Positions 1-10,540 are shown, counted from the first letter of the stretch. The stretch is DNA of 64,000 nt from Ariolimax columbianus (GCA_036924085.1 JAVGWX010000007.1:97424641-97488640), one strand, 5' to 3'. Numbers and translations: made by a program. Notes: a model not told the origin generated them from the sequence alone.

Positions 1-153
1 CACTGTAAAACAGGAACATAGCTTTGTCACAACATTCACTGAATGGAGTTATCATTTATTACAATTATGTATTACAACAATGGTTTATGAAGATATTTAG
101 TAGTTTTTCTTTATACAACAAATAAGAAAGAATTGTTTGTGGTTTGTTATAGT

Positions 154-399
154 TCAGTTCAGTTCATCCCGTAACCCATCAGGTCGTTGGGGCACACATG
201 AAGACATGAAAATCCCACGCCAACCCTCTCTGGCTATCGCTGCCTGACGTATCTCACCGGAATGAAGGCCTGACCACTCAGTGATGTTGTCCACCCATCT
301 CTTCCTTGGACGTCCACGCCCTCTCTGTCCCGGTACGGATCCAAAGAGTATCGAGTTGGGAATTCCATTGGACCTCCCGACGTGCCTGCACCAGGCCAT
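154..399 (-). pseudogene. LINE C-terminal domain (GRPRKRW motif)
   Basis: An 81-codon frame reads HVGRSNGIPNSILFG, then GQRGRGRPRKRWVDNITEW, GLHSGEIRQAAIAREGWR and a stop. This is the usual tail of animal LINEs of this group and ends within a few bases of the tail repeat. It is one frame off from the RT at 403-1725. Confidence 0.82.
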
Positions 400-402
400 C
401 TT

Positions 403-1725
403 TCATCTTTTGATAGCTGTGAACAGATCTTCAAAAGGACCAATAGCGTCTTCAACTCTCTGACGGATGCCTACGTTCGTGACACTATCTTTATATGTAA
501 CATTTAGGAGTTTTCTATAGCACCGCATTTCCATTGCACGTATCCTGCCCTGGATATCTGCTGTAATGGTCCAGGTCTCGCAGGCATACAGAAATATCGA
601 CAGCACCAAAGAGCGCAGTAGTCTGACTTTTATGCCGAGTGCGAGGCGCTTGTCTCGCCATATAGGTTGCAGCCTAGTCAGCGCCGCTGTTGTTTGTGCT
701 ATTCTTGCAATTACCTCTGGCTTCGAACCCTCTTCGCTGATCAATGATCCAAGATATTTGAAACGTTTCACCACCTCAAGTACCTGCCCATTTGCCTCTA
801 TGACAGATTGAAACCCTACTACGTTATTGGTCATAAGCTTCATTTTATCAGCATTTATTTCCATACCAAAACTCAGGGCCGTTCTATCCAATCTACCAAT
901 CAACTCCTGGAGTTCTCTTTCTGTGCCTGCCAAGACATCAATATCATCAGCAAAGCGGAAGTTTGTGATAAGCCTGTCACCTATTTTAACCGTGCCAACA
1001 TGTCCTTTTAAGGTCGTCTCCATTATTCTCTCCAAGAAGATATTGAAGAGTGTGGGGGAGAGTATACAACCCTGTCTCACACTCACCGTCGTATGGAACC
1101 AATCACCTAGTGTTCCCTCCACTGAGACAGCGCTGGTCGCCTGCTGATAAAGGTTTGCAATTACCCTCACAATATCACTGTTGAATTTATAATGCCTCAT
1201 TGTTGACCATGCCGCCGCATGCCACACTCTGTCAAACGCCTTTCGAAAGTCAATGAAGGCATGGTAGAGTGGTTGATGATACTCTGAGTACTTCTCATTC
1301 AGTAGACGACGATTAAATATCTGCTCGATGGTACTCCTTCCCGTTCGAAGGCCCGCTTGTTCTTCGGCAATGATACTCTCCGCCTGAGGATTCAGTCTGT
1401 TAAGTAATATCTTCAAGAGAACTTTACTTGGATGACTTATCAGACTGATTGTTCGATAGTTCTGACACATATTTAGGTTTCCTGATTTAGGCAGTGGTAT
1501 AATGACTGATTTTGTCCAGCAGGTGGGCCACTCTCCTGTCTGCCAAATTCTATTGCAGATGTAAGTCAGGGTATTAATTGTCGCCTCACCTCCCACTTGT
1601 AGGAGCTCTGCTGGAATATTATCCACACCGACAGCCTTCCCTCTCTTCAGCATTTTCACGGCTTCATATACTTCTTCCCTTGTTATCGTTTGATTTTCCT
1701 CTATCAGACTCACTTCAGGAGACAT
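403..1725 (-). pseudogene. LINE reverse transcriptase domain
   Basis: A 440-codon open frame carries the RT blocks in order: KRGKAVGVDNIPAELL, the finger block NYRTISLISHPSKVLLKI, EEQAGLRTGRST, AFIDFRKAFDRVWH, VRQGCILSPTLFNIFLE and the catalytic RFADDIDVLAG. The thumb blocks KRFKYLGSLISEEG and LYACETWTI follow. The FADD active site is intact, so this domain is the best preserved part of the element. The C-terminal end continues in another frame (154-399). It would copy LINE RNA at a nicked target, but the interrupted frame makes that unlikely. Confidence 0.9.
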
Positions 1726-2049
1726 TGCAATTCTTGGGTCACCTCGATCTTCATGCTCATATAGCTCCGAACAGTACTCTGTCCAGCGCTCACGAATGTC
1801 GGGAGCTTCTGTGAGACATTTCCCACTCTTGTCCTTAATCGTCGTATTTCGACTTTGGACAGGTCTTACTAAGTCCTTGACTAATTTATATGCTCCCTTG
1901 GCATCATTTCGTCCCAGATTTCATTCGATATCTGCTCACTGAGCCGTTATCCATTCCACCTTGGCCTGTTTCATCTTGGTCTTTATGGATCCATTTATCT
2001 CTCGATATTGCTGAATCCCATCTAGTGTTTTCTTGACTCCCTTCAATTG

Positions 2050-2580
2050 TCATCTCTTGACACATAAATCCAGTATTTCACTCGTGATCCATGCTTTCTT
2101 CTTAACCCTGCACCTACCTAGAACCTCAGATGCCGTGGAGAGTAAAGCCAAATTCAAGGCTTCAGTCATCGTCTCAACATCTGCCTCCTCGTTTAGAACC
2201 AAGAGAGGTGCGAATCGTCCCCCCATCACCGCTCCAAAGGTCTCCACTACATCCGGGCACTTCAACTTCTCCAAGTCAAATCTCAGTCGAGTTATCTCTC
2301 TTTTCAGAACTTTCTTTAGTCGGAGATGCATGGTCATCAGCACTAAGTCGTGGTCGCTCCCTATATCGGCCCCTGGGAAACTTCTTGTCCGGGCGCTATT
2401 GACGCTTGATCTGAATCTCTTTTGGACCAAAATATAGTCAATTTGACTATGAAGCGTACTGTTTGGGCTGTGCCACGTCCACCGCCTCGACATTTTATGT
2501 GGTCCCAGCGTATTCGCTACTATCAGCTTATTGTAATACGCAAATTCCAAGAGTCTTAGACCTTTATCGTTGGTGGTCAC
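2050..2580 (-). pseudogene. LINE endonuclease C-terminus and linker
   Basis: This stretch continues the endonuclease in a shifted frame. It reads NDKGLRLLEFA, then WTWHSPNSTLHSQIDYILV (the conserved TW..P...QIDYI block) and GSDHDLVLMTM, which carries the catalytic SDH. An approximately 100-residue linker follows, ending at ITSEILDLCVKR and a stop. The join to the preceding endonuclease part requires one frameshift. Between here and the RT frame at 1725 lie further stops and a frameshift, so the polyprotein is interrupted. Confidence 0.82.
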
Positions 2581-3070
2581 ATTTCCATATGCTCCACATG
2601 TGCCTTTCCAGACACGTTACCATGTCTTCGCCAATTTTGGCATTCCAATCTCCCTGTACCACCAGTATATCCTTCTTCGGTACCTCATTCACCAAAGCCT
2701 GCAATTCCTCGAAGAAGCTCTCAACCTCGCTGTCTTCGTAATCCGAGGTAGGCGCATAGCATTGTATCACCGTGACTTTGAAGGGCTTAGCATTTAGTCG
2801 TAAACTGAGCAATCGGCTTGATACTGGTCGGCAACCCAATACACAACATGCTGTGTCTTTGTGCACCAGCATACCAACATCATGAAGGTGTTTGTCCGGT
2901 CTACCACTGTAATAAAACTTGTGACCTTCTTCTGTGGTGTGTTCTCCTAAATGTCTCCAACGCGCTTCACATATGCCAAGCACATTCCAGTGGTATCTAT
3001 CCATCTCATGGGTCAGTTCTTTTATTTTCCCAATTGCACTTAGAGTTTTAACATTCCCAGAATGAAATCC
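2564..3070 (-). pseudogene. LINE endonuclease domain, N-terminal part
   Basis: In-frame coding reads from about 3070 (NVKTLSAIGKIKEL) through MDRYHWNVLGICEARW, VGMLVHKDTACC and VIQCYAPTSDYED to VVQGDWNAKIGED. These are the usual apurinic-endonuclease blocks, including the catalytic Glu of EARW and the GDWNAK block. An upstream TGA closes the frame just before this stretch. A frameshift near 2570-2600 moves the continuation into the next frame, where the entry at 2050-2580 takes over. The role would be target-DNA nicking for target-primed reverse transcription; this copy cannot do it. Confidence 0.85.
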
Positions 3071-3762
3071 CCTCCTCTGAGTCTTATGGTATCACCAGCA
3101 GCACACTTAACACCTCCGCCCTGGTGTGGAACGGTAGGCGCAGTCATTGTTGACCCGGGCTGCGACCGATCCGGTATAAAAGATTTTGTTCTTGTCCTCA
3201 TGTGTGATTCTTAGGCTTGAAAACACCTGGCGGCGCCCATCTCCTCTCCAAGCTGCGGTGGGCCAACATCTGTAATTAACCTGAAGGAGCCCGTCCCCCC
3301 AGGCGAGCCATTGCCTTGTTAGCCTAGAGCCTCACGGTTCTAGTTGCCCAGTGTGTACCCCGAGGAGGTGAGGTTGGCTTGTGAGCTCACTTTAATCGGC
3401 AGGCTACTAATTTCACTGTTCACTCTTCCAGGGAAGAGCTAGCCGACCTCAGCGCCACCGGAATGCAGCGCCAAGCATGAGCACACCTTACACCTTCTGG
3501 TCACGGCACGCAATTTCCAAGCAGGTCGTGCACACCAACCAAGGACGGTGCGCAATCCGTAGTGACGTCCTATCCAACAACGCGTAATCCAATACACAGG
3601 AAGAACAGATCGTGTATCTCCAAATCCCGATGAAATTCACACACATAGGCTTCCTGTGAATAGCGTAGGACGTGTAAGAAAATGATCGTCACACAACACC
3701 GCGCCCCACACATTAAGTGGAACGAACAAACCACACATATCGCAGACCATGAGAGCAGCTGT

Positions 3763-3790
3763 TGCTTGGTCGCCATCTTGCCGGAAGTTC
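3763..3790 (-). promoter_or_regulatory. Candidate internal promoter at LINE 5' end (YY1-like and ETS-like motifs)
   Basis: The first bases of the LINE in the sense direction read GAACTTCCGGCAAGATGGCG. They hold an ETS core (CCGGAAGT on the plus strand, 3781-3788) followed by a YY1-type AAGATGGCG (3771-3779). A CRE-like TGACGT lies further inside at 3563-3568. Human L1 also places a YY1 site in its first 20 bases to set its transcription start. Here the function is inferred from motif and position only. Confidence 0.5.
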
Positions 3791-3821
3791 GTTATAGTGC
3801 ACTAAATAATATTTGATTTTT

Positions 3822-3925
3822 ATATGGGCATAGGAATGGCAGAGCAGTTAAAGTGCTTGTCTTGTCCTTCGAAGGGACCGAGTTTAATATTCAATCTGAA
3901 CATGCTCAAACCTCATTAAGATTGA
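3822..3925 (+). mobile_element. Possible tRNA-derived SINE head
   Basis: The sequence reads TGGCAGAGCAGTTAAAGTG (A-box-like) and, about 40 bases later, a weak B-box-like GAGTTTAATATTC. The spacing is right for a tRNA-derived RNA polymerase III promoter. It sits at the 3' edge of an old LINE, so the right boundary is a guess. Confidence 0.4.
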
Positions 3926-5150
3926 CACACACAAAGTTCTCCTGACCTGACCCATTCATTCATGCTCTTTTCACATCTTCTCTGGTTCCTTTGTGTTGAG
4001 TTACATTCACCATGCGTGTTTTGATCTGCCTTTACATCACTTGCCCTAGGGATTCTAGAACAGAGATTGTTTTGTAATGTGGTCAGCTGAATTCCTTAAT
4101 GTGTGTTCTATCCAATGCCAGCGCTTTCTCCTCACCTTACGTCCCATGATATCTGCCTGGTTCTTTCCAACAGTTTCATATTAGTGATCTTATCCAACCA
4201 TTTCAATGTCTCTATTCTGCCTGGTTCTGTCCAACAGTTTCATATTAGTGATCTTATCCAACCATTTCAATGTCTCTATTCTGCACCTGCACCCATTTAT
4301 GAAAGTCTGTATCTGTTTGGTTGTTGTTTTTGTTTTCCATGTTCCAATGCCTTTCAATAAAATGGACTTTCCATTACAATTTTTGAACTTAATTACTACA
4401 TTACTTAATTTCTTTCGTTTTCATAAGCTAACAAATGCAAATAAAGCTTTTCTCTCATTCTGTATTTTTATTTTTGATATCTTTAACTGTTCTTCCAATT
4501 TTGTCTACATTGCTAACGAGTTAACAAATAGTTCCATATCTTGTAGGGATGTGTCTGATTTTTGTTAGTTACATTTATTCTCATTTCTGAGCTTTTTCTC
4601 TGCATATGCTCAGTTCCAACTTCTGTGACCTCTCATCAAATATACTTACTTTATTTTGCATCTGATTATAGTTAAAGGACAGAATGACCAAGTCATCAAC
4701 AAAGTCCAGATCAGCAAGCTGTTTTGTTAAATTCCATTTAATTCCATTTTTGTTAGTTGAATATTGTTGTTTTCATAATCCAGTCAATAGCCAGCAGAAA
4801 GAGAAATTATAAGTGACATCCCTGTTCCTCCACACCAGTTCATATCGCAAAGAGCCCATAAACTTGACCTTCATATAGAACTACATTCCATATATTCATA
4901 CATTTTCTTAATTATCTTAGTGAACTTCAGGGCACTCAGTAGTGCCTGACCATCTTCTAGAGTGGTTGTCTAAGCTGTCAAATGCCTTTTCATAGTCTAT
5001 AAATTCAATATACAATGGTGTTTCGTTCCACACTTGTTCAAACATTATTTTCAGTGTAGCTATCTGGTCTGCACAGGACCTAGCTAATTGAAAGCCTGCT
5101 TGTTCTTATTTCAGCTATGTTTGTCTATGGCATCTGTTATCTCTCTAGTA
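3926..5150 (-). mobile_element. SR2-like RTE LINE, 3' half (old, heavily mutated)
   Basis: Reading the minus strand from 5150 down gives decayed RT and C-terminal blocks with many stops. They are RSCADQIATL, YIEFIDYEKAFDSLD, LADLDFVDDLVILS (active site changed to FVDD), then GTWKTKTTTKQIQTF, LKWLDKITNMKLLDRTRQ, VRRKRWHWIEHT and a remnant of the WNP.GK..GR..TW tail. The same family occurs at 28590-30430 and 52500-53720. The 5' half of this copy continues at 7796-8800, beyond a CR1/L2-like insertion. A 64-bp stretch is duplicated at about 4155-4290. Confidence 0.7.
4155..4290. repeat. 64-bp tandem duplication inside LINE coding sequence (about two copies)
   Basis: Two adjacent copies of a unit containing CATATTAGTGATCTTATCC, CATTTCAATGTCTC and GGTTCTGTCCAACAG. 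On the minus strand the unit encodes KWLDKITN..LLDRTRQ of the LINE C-terminal domain. The same unit is expanded to about 11 copies at 52745-53470. Confidence 0.85.
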
Positions 5151-5228
5151 TTAACTTAACTTAATGTCTTTATACTGGTTTAGCAGACTATGCAGAGTCT
5201 GTATACAATCAGTTTCATTTACATTACC

Positions 5229-5589
5229 GGGATCAAGATGCTGAGCAGCGCATGAGCTGCAGTGGTCAGCGACCCATAGCTGACTGCTAGCGCCAGGGCC
5301 AGCAAACTAGAGCTGCAAAGACCCTTCTACACCTCCAAGTGGTGATCCTGGATAACAGGATGCAGCATGCAGACTGGCTAAGGAGAAGGGATCGAAGAGG
5401 GAATGCTAACCTAGTACTCAAAAAGTGCTTGCTGAAGTCGGATGTGTTGGACTGAAAGGTGCAAATATCGCAGTCAAGCTGTAGAACTACGACACAATGC
5501 CACATTCCGTTCTCTGGACTACATTCTGCTACTTTGCCGTGTCAGGGTTTGGTAGCTGGAGATTGAGAACGAACGAAGCCAAGCCATTG
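5229..5589 (+). mobile_element. SINE family B copy 1, inserted in LINE tail
   Basis: A 361-bp segment starting GGGATCAAGATGCTGAG interrupts the LINE tail and is flanked by the 8-mer ACATTACC at 5221-5228 and 5590-5597. The uninterrupted tail at 40060-40080 contains that 8-mer only once, which supports a target-site duplication. Related copies lie at 37893-38193 and 59112-59402. Confidence 0.75.
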
Positions 5590-5908
5590 ACATTACCTTG
5601 CTCTAAAAGCTATGCGCATCCAATTTATTCTTAAATGCATTAATTGTTCCTGCCTCCACTACCTCCTGTGGCAATGCATTCCAAGCATTCACCACTCTCT
5701 GACTACAAAAAATTTCCTAATATCTAATCTGGACCTCTCTTTAGTTAATTTGTAGCTATACCCTCTTGTTCTTGTAGGTGGTTGTATTTTGAAAAACTTG
5801 TTATAGTCTAATTTAATCCGTTCCTCTGATCATCTTATAAACCTGTATTAAATCACCAAAATTCTTCTCTTTTCTAGACACTGCAGGCTGGTTTTTCTGA
5901 GTCTTTCC

Positions 5909-6400
5909 TCATAACTGGAATTCCACTATCAGCTTTGTCGCTCTTTTTTGTATTCTTTCCAGCATGTTTATATCCCCTCTATGATAAGGACTCCACACCT
6001 GTACACAGTACTCCAATCTAGGTCTAACTAATGCTTTATTCAGTTTGACTATCACCTCCTTGCTCCTATGTTTAATATTTCTTTTTACCGTACCTAACAT
6101 TGCATTTGCTTTTTTCACTGCTACCTGAACTTGTTCACTCACCTTACCTGTATGATCTATCATAACCCCTAGGTCCCTTTCCTTATCTATCTTTCTAATA
6201 TTGTTCTCTCCCATTCTGTAATTATGTTCCATATTGGAGCTACCCATGTGGATGACTGTATATTTATCTACATTAAACTCCATTTGCCAGCTTACAGACC
6301 ATTCTTGAATTTTATCTAAATCTGACCTCAATATATCTCCTTCTGCTTTAGATGAGACACTTCTGTATAGTTTTGTGTCATCAGCAAATTTTGCAATCAT
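5909..6400 (-). pseudogene. CR1/L2-like LINE RT, C-terminal half
   Basis: A 163-codon frame begins at MIAKFADDTKLYRSV, so the catalytic FADD is intact. It continues with DLDKIQEWSVSWQMEFNVDK, KERDLGVMIDHTGKVSEQ and VRPRLEYCVQVWSPYHRGD, ending at LERIQKRATKLI. This is the standard palm and thumb order for the group. It follows the N-terminal half at 6596-7062, from which it is separated by decayed sequence. Confidence 0.88.
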
Positions 6401-6595
6401 GGATCACATGTCAATGTCCAAATCATTTATATATATCAAGAACAAAATTGGTCCCAAAACTGAACCCTGTACCACTCCACTTTTTACTTCACACCACTCA
6501 GAGTACTCCTTATTTATGCCCACTCTCTGCCTTCTTCCCGTTAACCAATTTTAAATCCATTTGGCAACTTCCCCACCTATTCCATGTGATTGATC

Positions 6596-7062
6596 TTAAC
6601 TTTTGAAATAATCTTCGATGAGGTACTCTATCAAAGGCCTTTGCAAAATAAAGGTAAATAACATCCACTGGCGCCCCTTATCTATCATTTTAGTAACCTT
6701 CTCCATGAATTCTAATAGATTTGTTAAGCACGATCTCCCTCTAGTAAACCCATGCTGACTATTTCTGATTAGATTAAACTTGTCTAAATGCATAAACATT
6801 TTTTCTTTGATTATTGACTCTAATAATTTACAGACTATGCTCGTTAAACTCACCGGTCTGTAATTCGCTGATCTGAATTTTTGCCCTTTTTGAATAAGGG
6901 GATCACTCCTGCATCTTTCCAATCCTGTGGAACAATCATTCTTGCAAGTGATTGAGAACATAATATAGCCAATGGTTTTGCTAGTTGGTCTCTAATTTCA
7001 AACAGCAATTTTGGATGAATACCATCTTGATCTGAACATTTATCCATTTTCAACCCCTCCAA
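6596..7062 (-). pseudogene. CR1/L2-like LINE RT, N-terminal half
   Basis: Two overlapping frames carry the fingers and palm start. The first (7062-6850) gives DQDGIHPKLLFEIRDQLAKP and WKDAGVIPLFKKG. After a frameshift the second gives SANYRPVSLTSIVCKLLESI, NLIRNSQHGFTRGRSCLTNL and LEFMEKVTKMIDKG. Roughly 200 bases that should hold the palm core (KAFDRVPHR.. block) are degraded at 6596-6660, and the conserved PQGSVLGP block is only partly readable near 6440-6480. Confidence 0.82.
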
Positions 7063-7077
7063 TTTTTAAAAAACCAT

Positions 7078-7770
7078 TTACTCTGTAATACAGATTGACC
7101 TTAATCCTGATGTATCCATGTCTCTTTGAAAAATATCTATAGGCTCTGGGATCTCGGAGCAGTCCTCCTTTGTGAAGACTGTGCCAAAGTACTGATTGAG
7201 CAGATTAGCTGCCTCCCTATTCTCACTTATTATTTTCCCTGTACTGTCTATGAGAGGGCCTACTTTGTCTTTCGTTCTTTGTTTATTTCTAACATAAGAG
7301 AAGAAGCTTCTACTGTCAGTCTTGATCCTCTGAGCAAGTTTTTTTTCAAAGTCTATTTTTGCTGTTTTATTCACTTTCTGAGCTATGTTCTGCTTGTCCA
7401 AATATTTTAAATATGTTTCTTGTGATTTACCTGCCTCTATATATTTTTTCCATGCTTTATTTTTAGCTATTCTACGTTTAACTACAAATCTAGTTATCCA
7501 CTTTTGTGCGCTTGGGGTTTACCTACCTACATGGAACACATTTCTCTTTCAGCTTTTTTAGAACTGTTCTAAAACTCTCCCACTCCTGTTCAACATCTGT
7601 TCCTTCGACAATATCTTCCCAGATTATGTGACTCGCTGCCTCTTTCAAATTCTTAACATCTGTCTTAGAGTAGTCGTATGATCACATGTTTATGTTTACT
7701 TCTTTCCCTGCAATAAGATCCCAACAGATGATTTGATGGTCACTTGAGCCAACCAGTTCCCCAACAGTAA
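7078..7770 (-). pseudogene. CR1/L2-like LINE endonuclease end and linker
   Basis: From about 7770 downward the minus strand reads ENITVGELVGSSDHQIICWD (catalytic SDH block), then DYSKTDVKNLKEAASHIIW and EWESFRTVLKKLKEKCVP, with at least one stop between. The open part at 7401-7078 reads AKIDFEKKLAQRIKTDSRSF, YVRNKQRTKDKVGPL and NREAANLLNQYFGTVFT. These are typical linker blocks between endonuclease and RT in CR1/L2-like LINEs. Confidence 0.78.
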
Positions 7771-7795
7771 TGTTTTCAATCATGTTTGATATTTT

Positions 7796-8800
7796 CCGAG
7801 TCACTTCCAATAACCATTATTCCTCTATAATGTGTACACTGCTGCAGGTTTTCTTCTTGAGAAGATAGCCTTCCTTCCAGTCTGTTGATATTTGTTCACT
7901 TTCTCAAACTTGATCAAGTAATTTGTGTTATATTTCTATTGAAATGTTATCTGCTTTGATTGCTTCTACCTGTGATTGCTTCTACCTGTGATATCATCTG
8001 GGCCAGTAGCCTTACCATCTCTCAGAAGCATCATGTCTTTCTTGATTTCTTCATTGTTTGGTTTCTCACAATTAATTTTCAGTACCATTTCTGCTGGCTG
8101 AATTTCTGGAGGATCTTATGGAGTTGGTTTTTTTCCAAAAGTTCTTGTAAATGGTCTGCCCATCTCTTTATCTGCTCATCTCTTTATCTGCTCATCTCTT
8201 TATCTGCTCATCTCTTTATCTACTCATCTCTTTATCTGCTCATCTCTTTATCTACTCATCTCTTTATCTACTCATCTCTTTATCTACTCATCTCTGTATC
8301 TGCTCATCTCTTTATCTGCTCATTTGTGTTAATACAATTTCCTACCTTATCTTTAATAAAGCCATTTACTTGCTTGTATTTTTCCTTTATTTTCTGTGTG
8401 CTGTGTTACAGGTCTTTCATATTTCCTTTTGCTACAGCTTCTTCTGCTTCTCTTGCCAACTCATCAGTATATTTTCTCCTGTCTCTTCTGATTGTCATTC
8501 TTACTTCTTTGTTAACTGTATATTTCCTGAGTCTTAGCTCTAGTATTTCTTGTTTTGTTTCTGGTCAAATCTGTTCTTTTCTTCTTTTTTAAATCTTTTC
8601 TATACTTTCTTAGTCATCCATTCTTTGTGTTGGTGTTTTCTTTTCCGCAACTTCACCACGTACGATCCATATATTTTGTTATTGGTGACAAACAAATGCT
8701 TGTCTGCATTCTCTATTTCTTCTAGTTGTAGTACCTGATACCTGTTTGGTATCATAACTTTAAATGTATTTTGCATTTTCTTGTTCATGAAAAATCCATC
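7796..8800 (-). mobile_element. SR2-like RTE LINE, 5' half (old, heavily mutated)
   Basis: This is the other half of the element split by the CR1/L2-like insertion. The minus strand gives a decayed linker (KHQHKEWMTKK near 8610-8640), a LRDGKATGPDDI block near 8000-8030, and then KADNISIEI..HKLLDQV and STDWKEGYLLKKK. These match the intact relatives at 28590-30430. A 16-bp minisatellite has grown inside it at 8158-8325. Confidence 0.6.
8158..8325. repeat. 16-bp minisatellite (TCTTTATCTGCTCATC)
   Basis: About ten tandem copies with a G/A variant (CTGCTC versus CTACTC). It lies inside the decayed LINE linker. Pyrimidine-rich on the plus strand. Confidence 0.95.
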
Positions 8801-9048
8801 CCTCAGCCTACCCAGCTGTAAATAGTTACTTGACTTAAGTTAGTGCAAATAAGGCAGTGATGAAGAAAAACTGGTCAACACTGTTCAGAAAAAATGAAGA
8901 CCTTTTACAATAAAGTCTAACACTTTATCCCTAATTGCAATTTATGGTTTATACTTTACTAATTTGTTGTATACATGTAAATTGAACACAGGTGAGTTTT
9001 GGTGCCATAATAATGTGTTCTTTCAAATAACTGTTTATCATATTTTAG

Positions 9049-9156
9049 CTTGGTGGCACAGCCAGAGATGCCAGCTGAAAGCCAAGATCCAGTCTCACCT
9101 TTTCAGATGTGTAGACTTCTTTTGGATCAAATGGGACTTTTGTCGTGGGAGAAAAG
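9049..9156 (+). CDS. RALGAPA: RALGAPA exon 1 of those visible (upstream of the GAP domain)
   Basis: A 108-nt exon. The acceptor TATTTTAG ends at 9048. Frame: one base completing a codon, 35 codons, then AG. It reads LVAQPEMPAESQDPVSPFQM, then CRLLLDQMGLLSWEKR. The SPF..CRLLL....LSWEKR block is the segment that precedes the Rap/Ran-GAP domain in RalGAP alpha subunits. The donor is AG|GCAAGA, a GC-type donor. Joining AG to the G at 15498 restores Arg and runs straight into CHFDLLKKSDK of the next exon, as in the family. No exon of this gene was found in 1-9048, so the 5' part lies upstream of the window. A 50-bp minisatellite begins about 30 bases past the donor. Confidence 0.88.
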
Positions 9157-9184
9157 GCAAGATTTTTATTTTGTCTAATACTTT

Positions 9185-10255
9185 TAAAGCAGCTCAGAAA
9201 GTGAAATTCCTTGGCACTTTGACACATATGTGAGAGAAATAGCTCAGAAAGTGAAATACTTTGGCACTTTGAAAGATAGATGGGAGAAATAGCCCAGAAA
9301 GTGAAATAATTTGGCGCTTTGACACATAGATGGGAGAAATAGCTCAAAAAGTGAAATACTTTGACACATAGATGTGAGAAATAGCTCAGAAAGTGAAATA
9401 ATTTGGCGCTTTGACACATAGATGAGAGAAATAGTTCAAAAAGTGAAATACTTTGACACATAGATGATAGAAATAGCTCAGAAAGTGAAATAATTTGGTG
9501 CTTTGACACAGATGGAAGAAATAGCTCAGAAAGTGAAATAATTTGGCACTTTGACACATAGATGGAAGAAATAGCTCAGAAAGTGAAATACTTTGACACA
9601 TAGATGCGAGAAATAGCTTCAAAAGTGAAATACCTTGGCACTTTGAGTCATAGATGGGAGAAATAGCTGAGAAAGTGAAATACTTTGGCACATGGATGGG
9701 AGAAATAGCTCAGAAAGTGAAATACTTTGGCACATAAATGGGAGAAATAGATCAGAAATTGAAATACCTTGGCACTTTGACACATAGATGGGAGAAATAG
9801 CTCAAAAAGTGAAATACTTGCCACTTTGATACATAAATGAGAAAAATAGCACAGAAAGTGAAATACTTTGGCACTTTGACACATAGATGGGAGAAATAGC
9901 TCAGAAAGTGAAATTCTTTTACACATAGATGGGAGAAATAGCCCAGAAAGTGAAATACCTTGGCACTTTGACACATAGATGAGAGAAATAGCCCAGAAAG
10001 TGAAATATTTTGATACATAGATGAGAGAAATAGCTTATAAAGTGAAATAATTTAGCACATAAATGGGAGAAATAGTTCAGAAATGAAATACTTTAGCACA
10101 TAAATGGGAGAAATAGTTCAGAAAGTGAAATACTTTAGCACATAAATGGGAGAAAAAGTTCAGAAAATGAAATACTTTAGCACATAGATGGGAGAAATAG
10201 CTCAGAAAGTGAAGTACTTTGGCACATAGATGGGTGAAACAGCTCAGAAATAAAA
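9185..10255. repeat. 40-50-bp minisatellite beside the exon 1 donor
   Basis: About 22 degenerate copies of a unit containing AGCTCAGAAAGTGAAATA, a variable CTTTGGCACTTTGACACA part and TAGATGGGAGAA. Shorter units lack the GGCACTTTGACA segment. Open minus-strand frames here only reflect the repeats. Confidence 0.95.
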
Positions 10256-10269
10256 AATTTTAAACCTTT

Positions 10270-10540
10270 CTTAGAAAAATTGGCATTTTTGAAAATTAAG
10301 GGCATACAGTACAACAAGGATTTGGAAGTAAGAAAGAAAGTTCTTCATTGTTACGTAGAGCTAATCCTGTGAAAGTATATCAAAAATGAAAATTCAAACA
10401 AAATCATCATAGGCTGATTTAGATGGGGGCTTTACAGAATAATGGTAGGAATCCCACTGCATCTGAACTGACTAATGGAGTATGTGATGAGGTAGAAAGG
10501 AAGCTTATTGCACACATCAGAAAGAAGCAATCTTCTTCTT
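10270..10540 (+). mobile_element. LINE C-terminal fragment, decayed
   Basis: The plus strand can be read, with stops, as IQYNKDLEVRKKVLHCYVEL, then YRIMVGIP, and ERKLIAHIRKKQSSSF in another frame. These resemble the thumb and C-terminal blocks of RTE-like LINEs (RKKVL.CYV....L, MW.YR.M..IPW). Short and mutated. Confidence 0.5.

Larger units (their letters stand above)
153..3790 (-). mobile_element. Full-length, decayed RTE-like LINE (CFDP2-type endonuclease)
   Basis: This non-LTR retrotransposon lies on the minus strand. Its order is 5' untranslated region (about 3790-3080), apurinic endonuclease, reverse transcriptase (RT), a C-terminal GRPRKRW motif, and a short TGAAC-repeat tail next to position 153. 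The same 7-mer, GTTATAG, sits at 146-152 and 3791-3797. I read this as the target-site duplication, which makes the copy full length at about 3.6 kb. The endonuclease resembles the family known from craniofacial development protein 2-like proteins (BovB/RTE type). The coding region is broken by at least three frameshifts or stops near 2570, 1730-2050 and 400, so the copy is dead. The clade assignment is from memory of motifs; RTE is likely but unproven. Confidence 0.85.
5151..7795 (-). mobile_element. CR1/L2-like LINE, 5'-truncated, inserted in an older RTE element
   Basis: The minus strand runs from the end of an endonuclease (VGELVGSSDHQIICWDL near 7700-7760) through RT blocks to a 3' untranslated region ending in a TTAAG-type repeat at about 5151-5165. 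It interrupts the SR2-like element on both sides, so it is the younger insertion. The 3' tail carries a near-palindrome at 5185-5200. Copies of the same tail lie at 16445-16530 and 39995-40388. A SINE (5229-5589) is inserted in the tail. The frame is broken by several frameshifts and stops. The clade is inferred from the RT motifs. Confidence 0.8.

Noticed and set aside
1..9048. Further upstream RALGAPA exons
   Set aside because: No segment with acceptor, donor and family-like peptide was found between the LINE elements; upstream exons are probably outside the window.
9045..10018. Minus-strand frames with repeated FHFLSYFSHL-type peptide
   Set aside because: Shadow of the 40-50-bp minisatellite; the real coding exon here is on the plus strand at 9049-9156.
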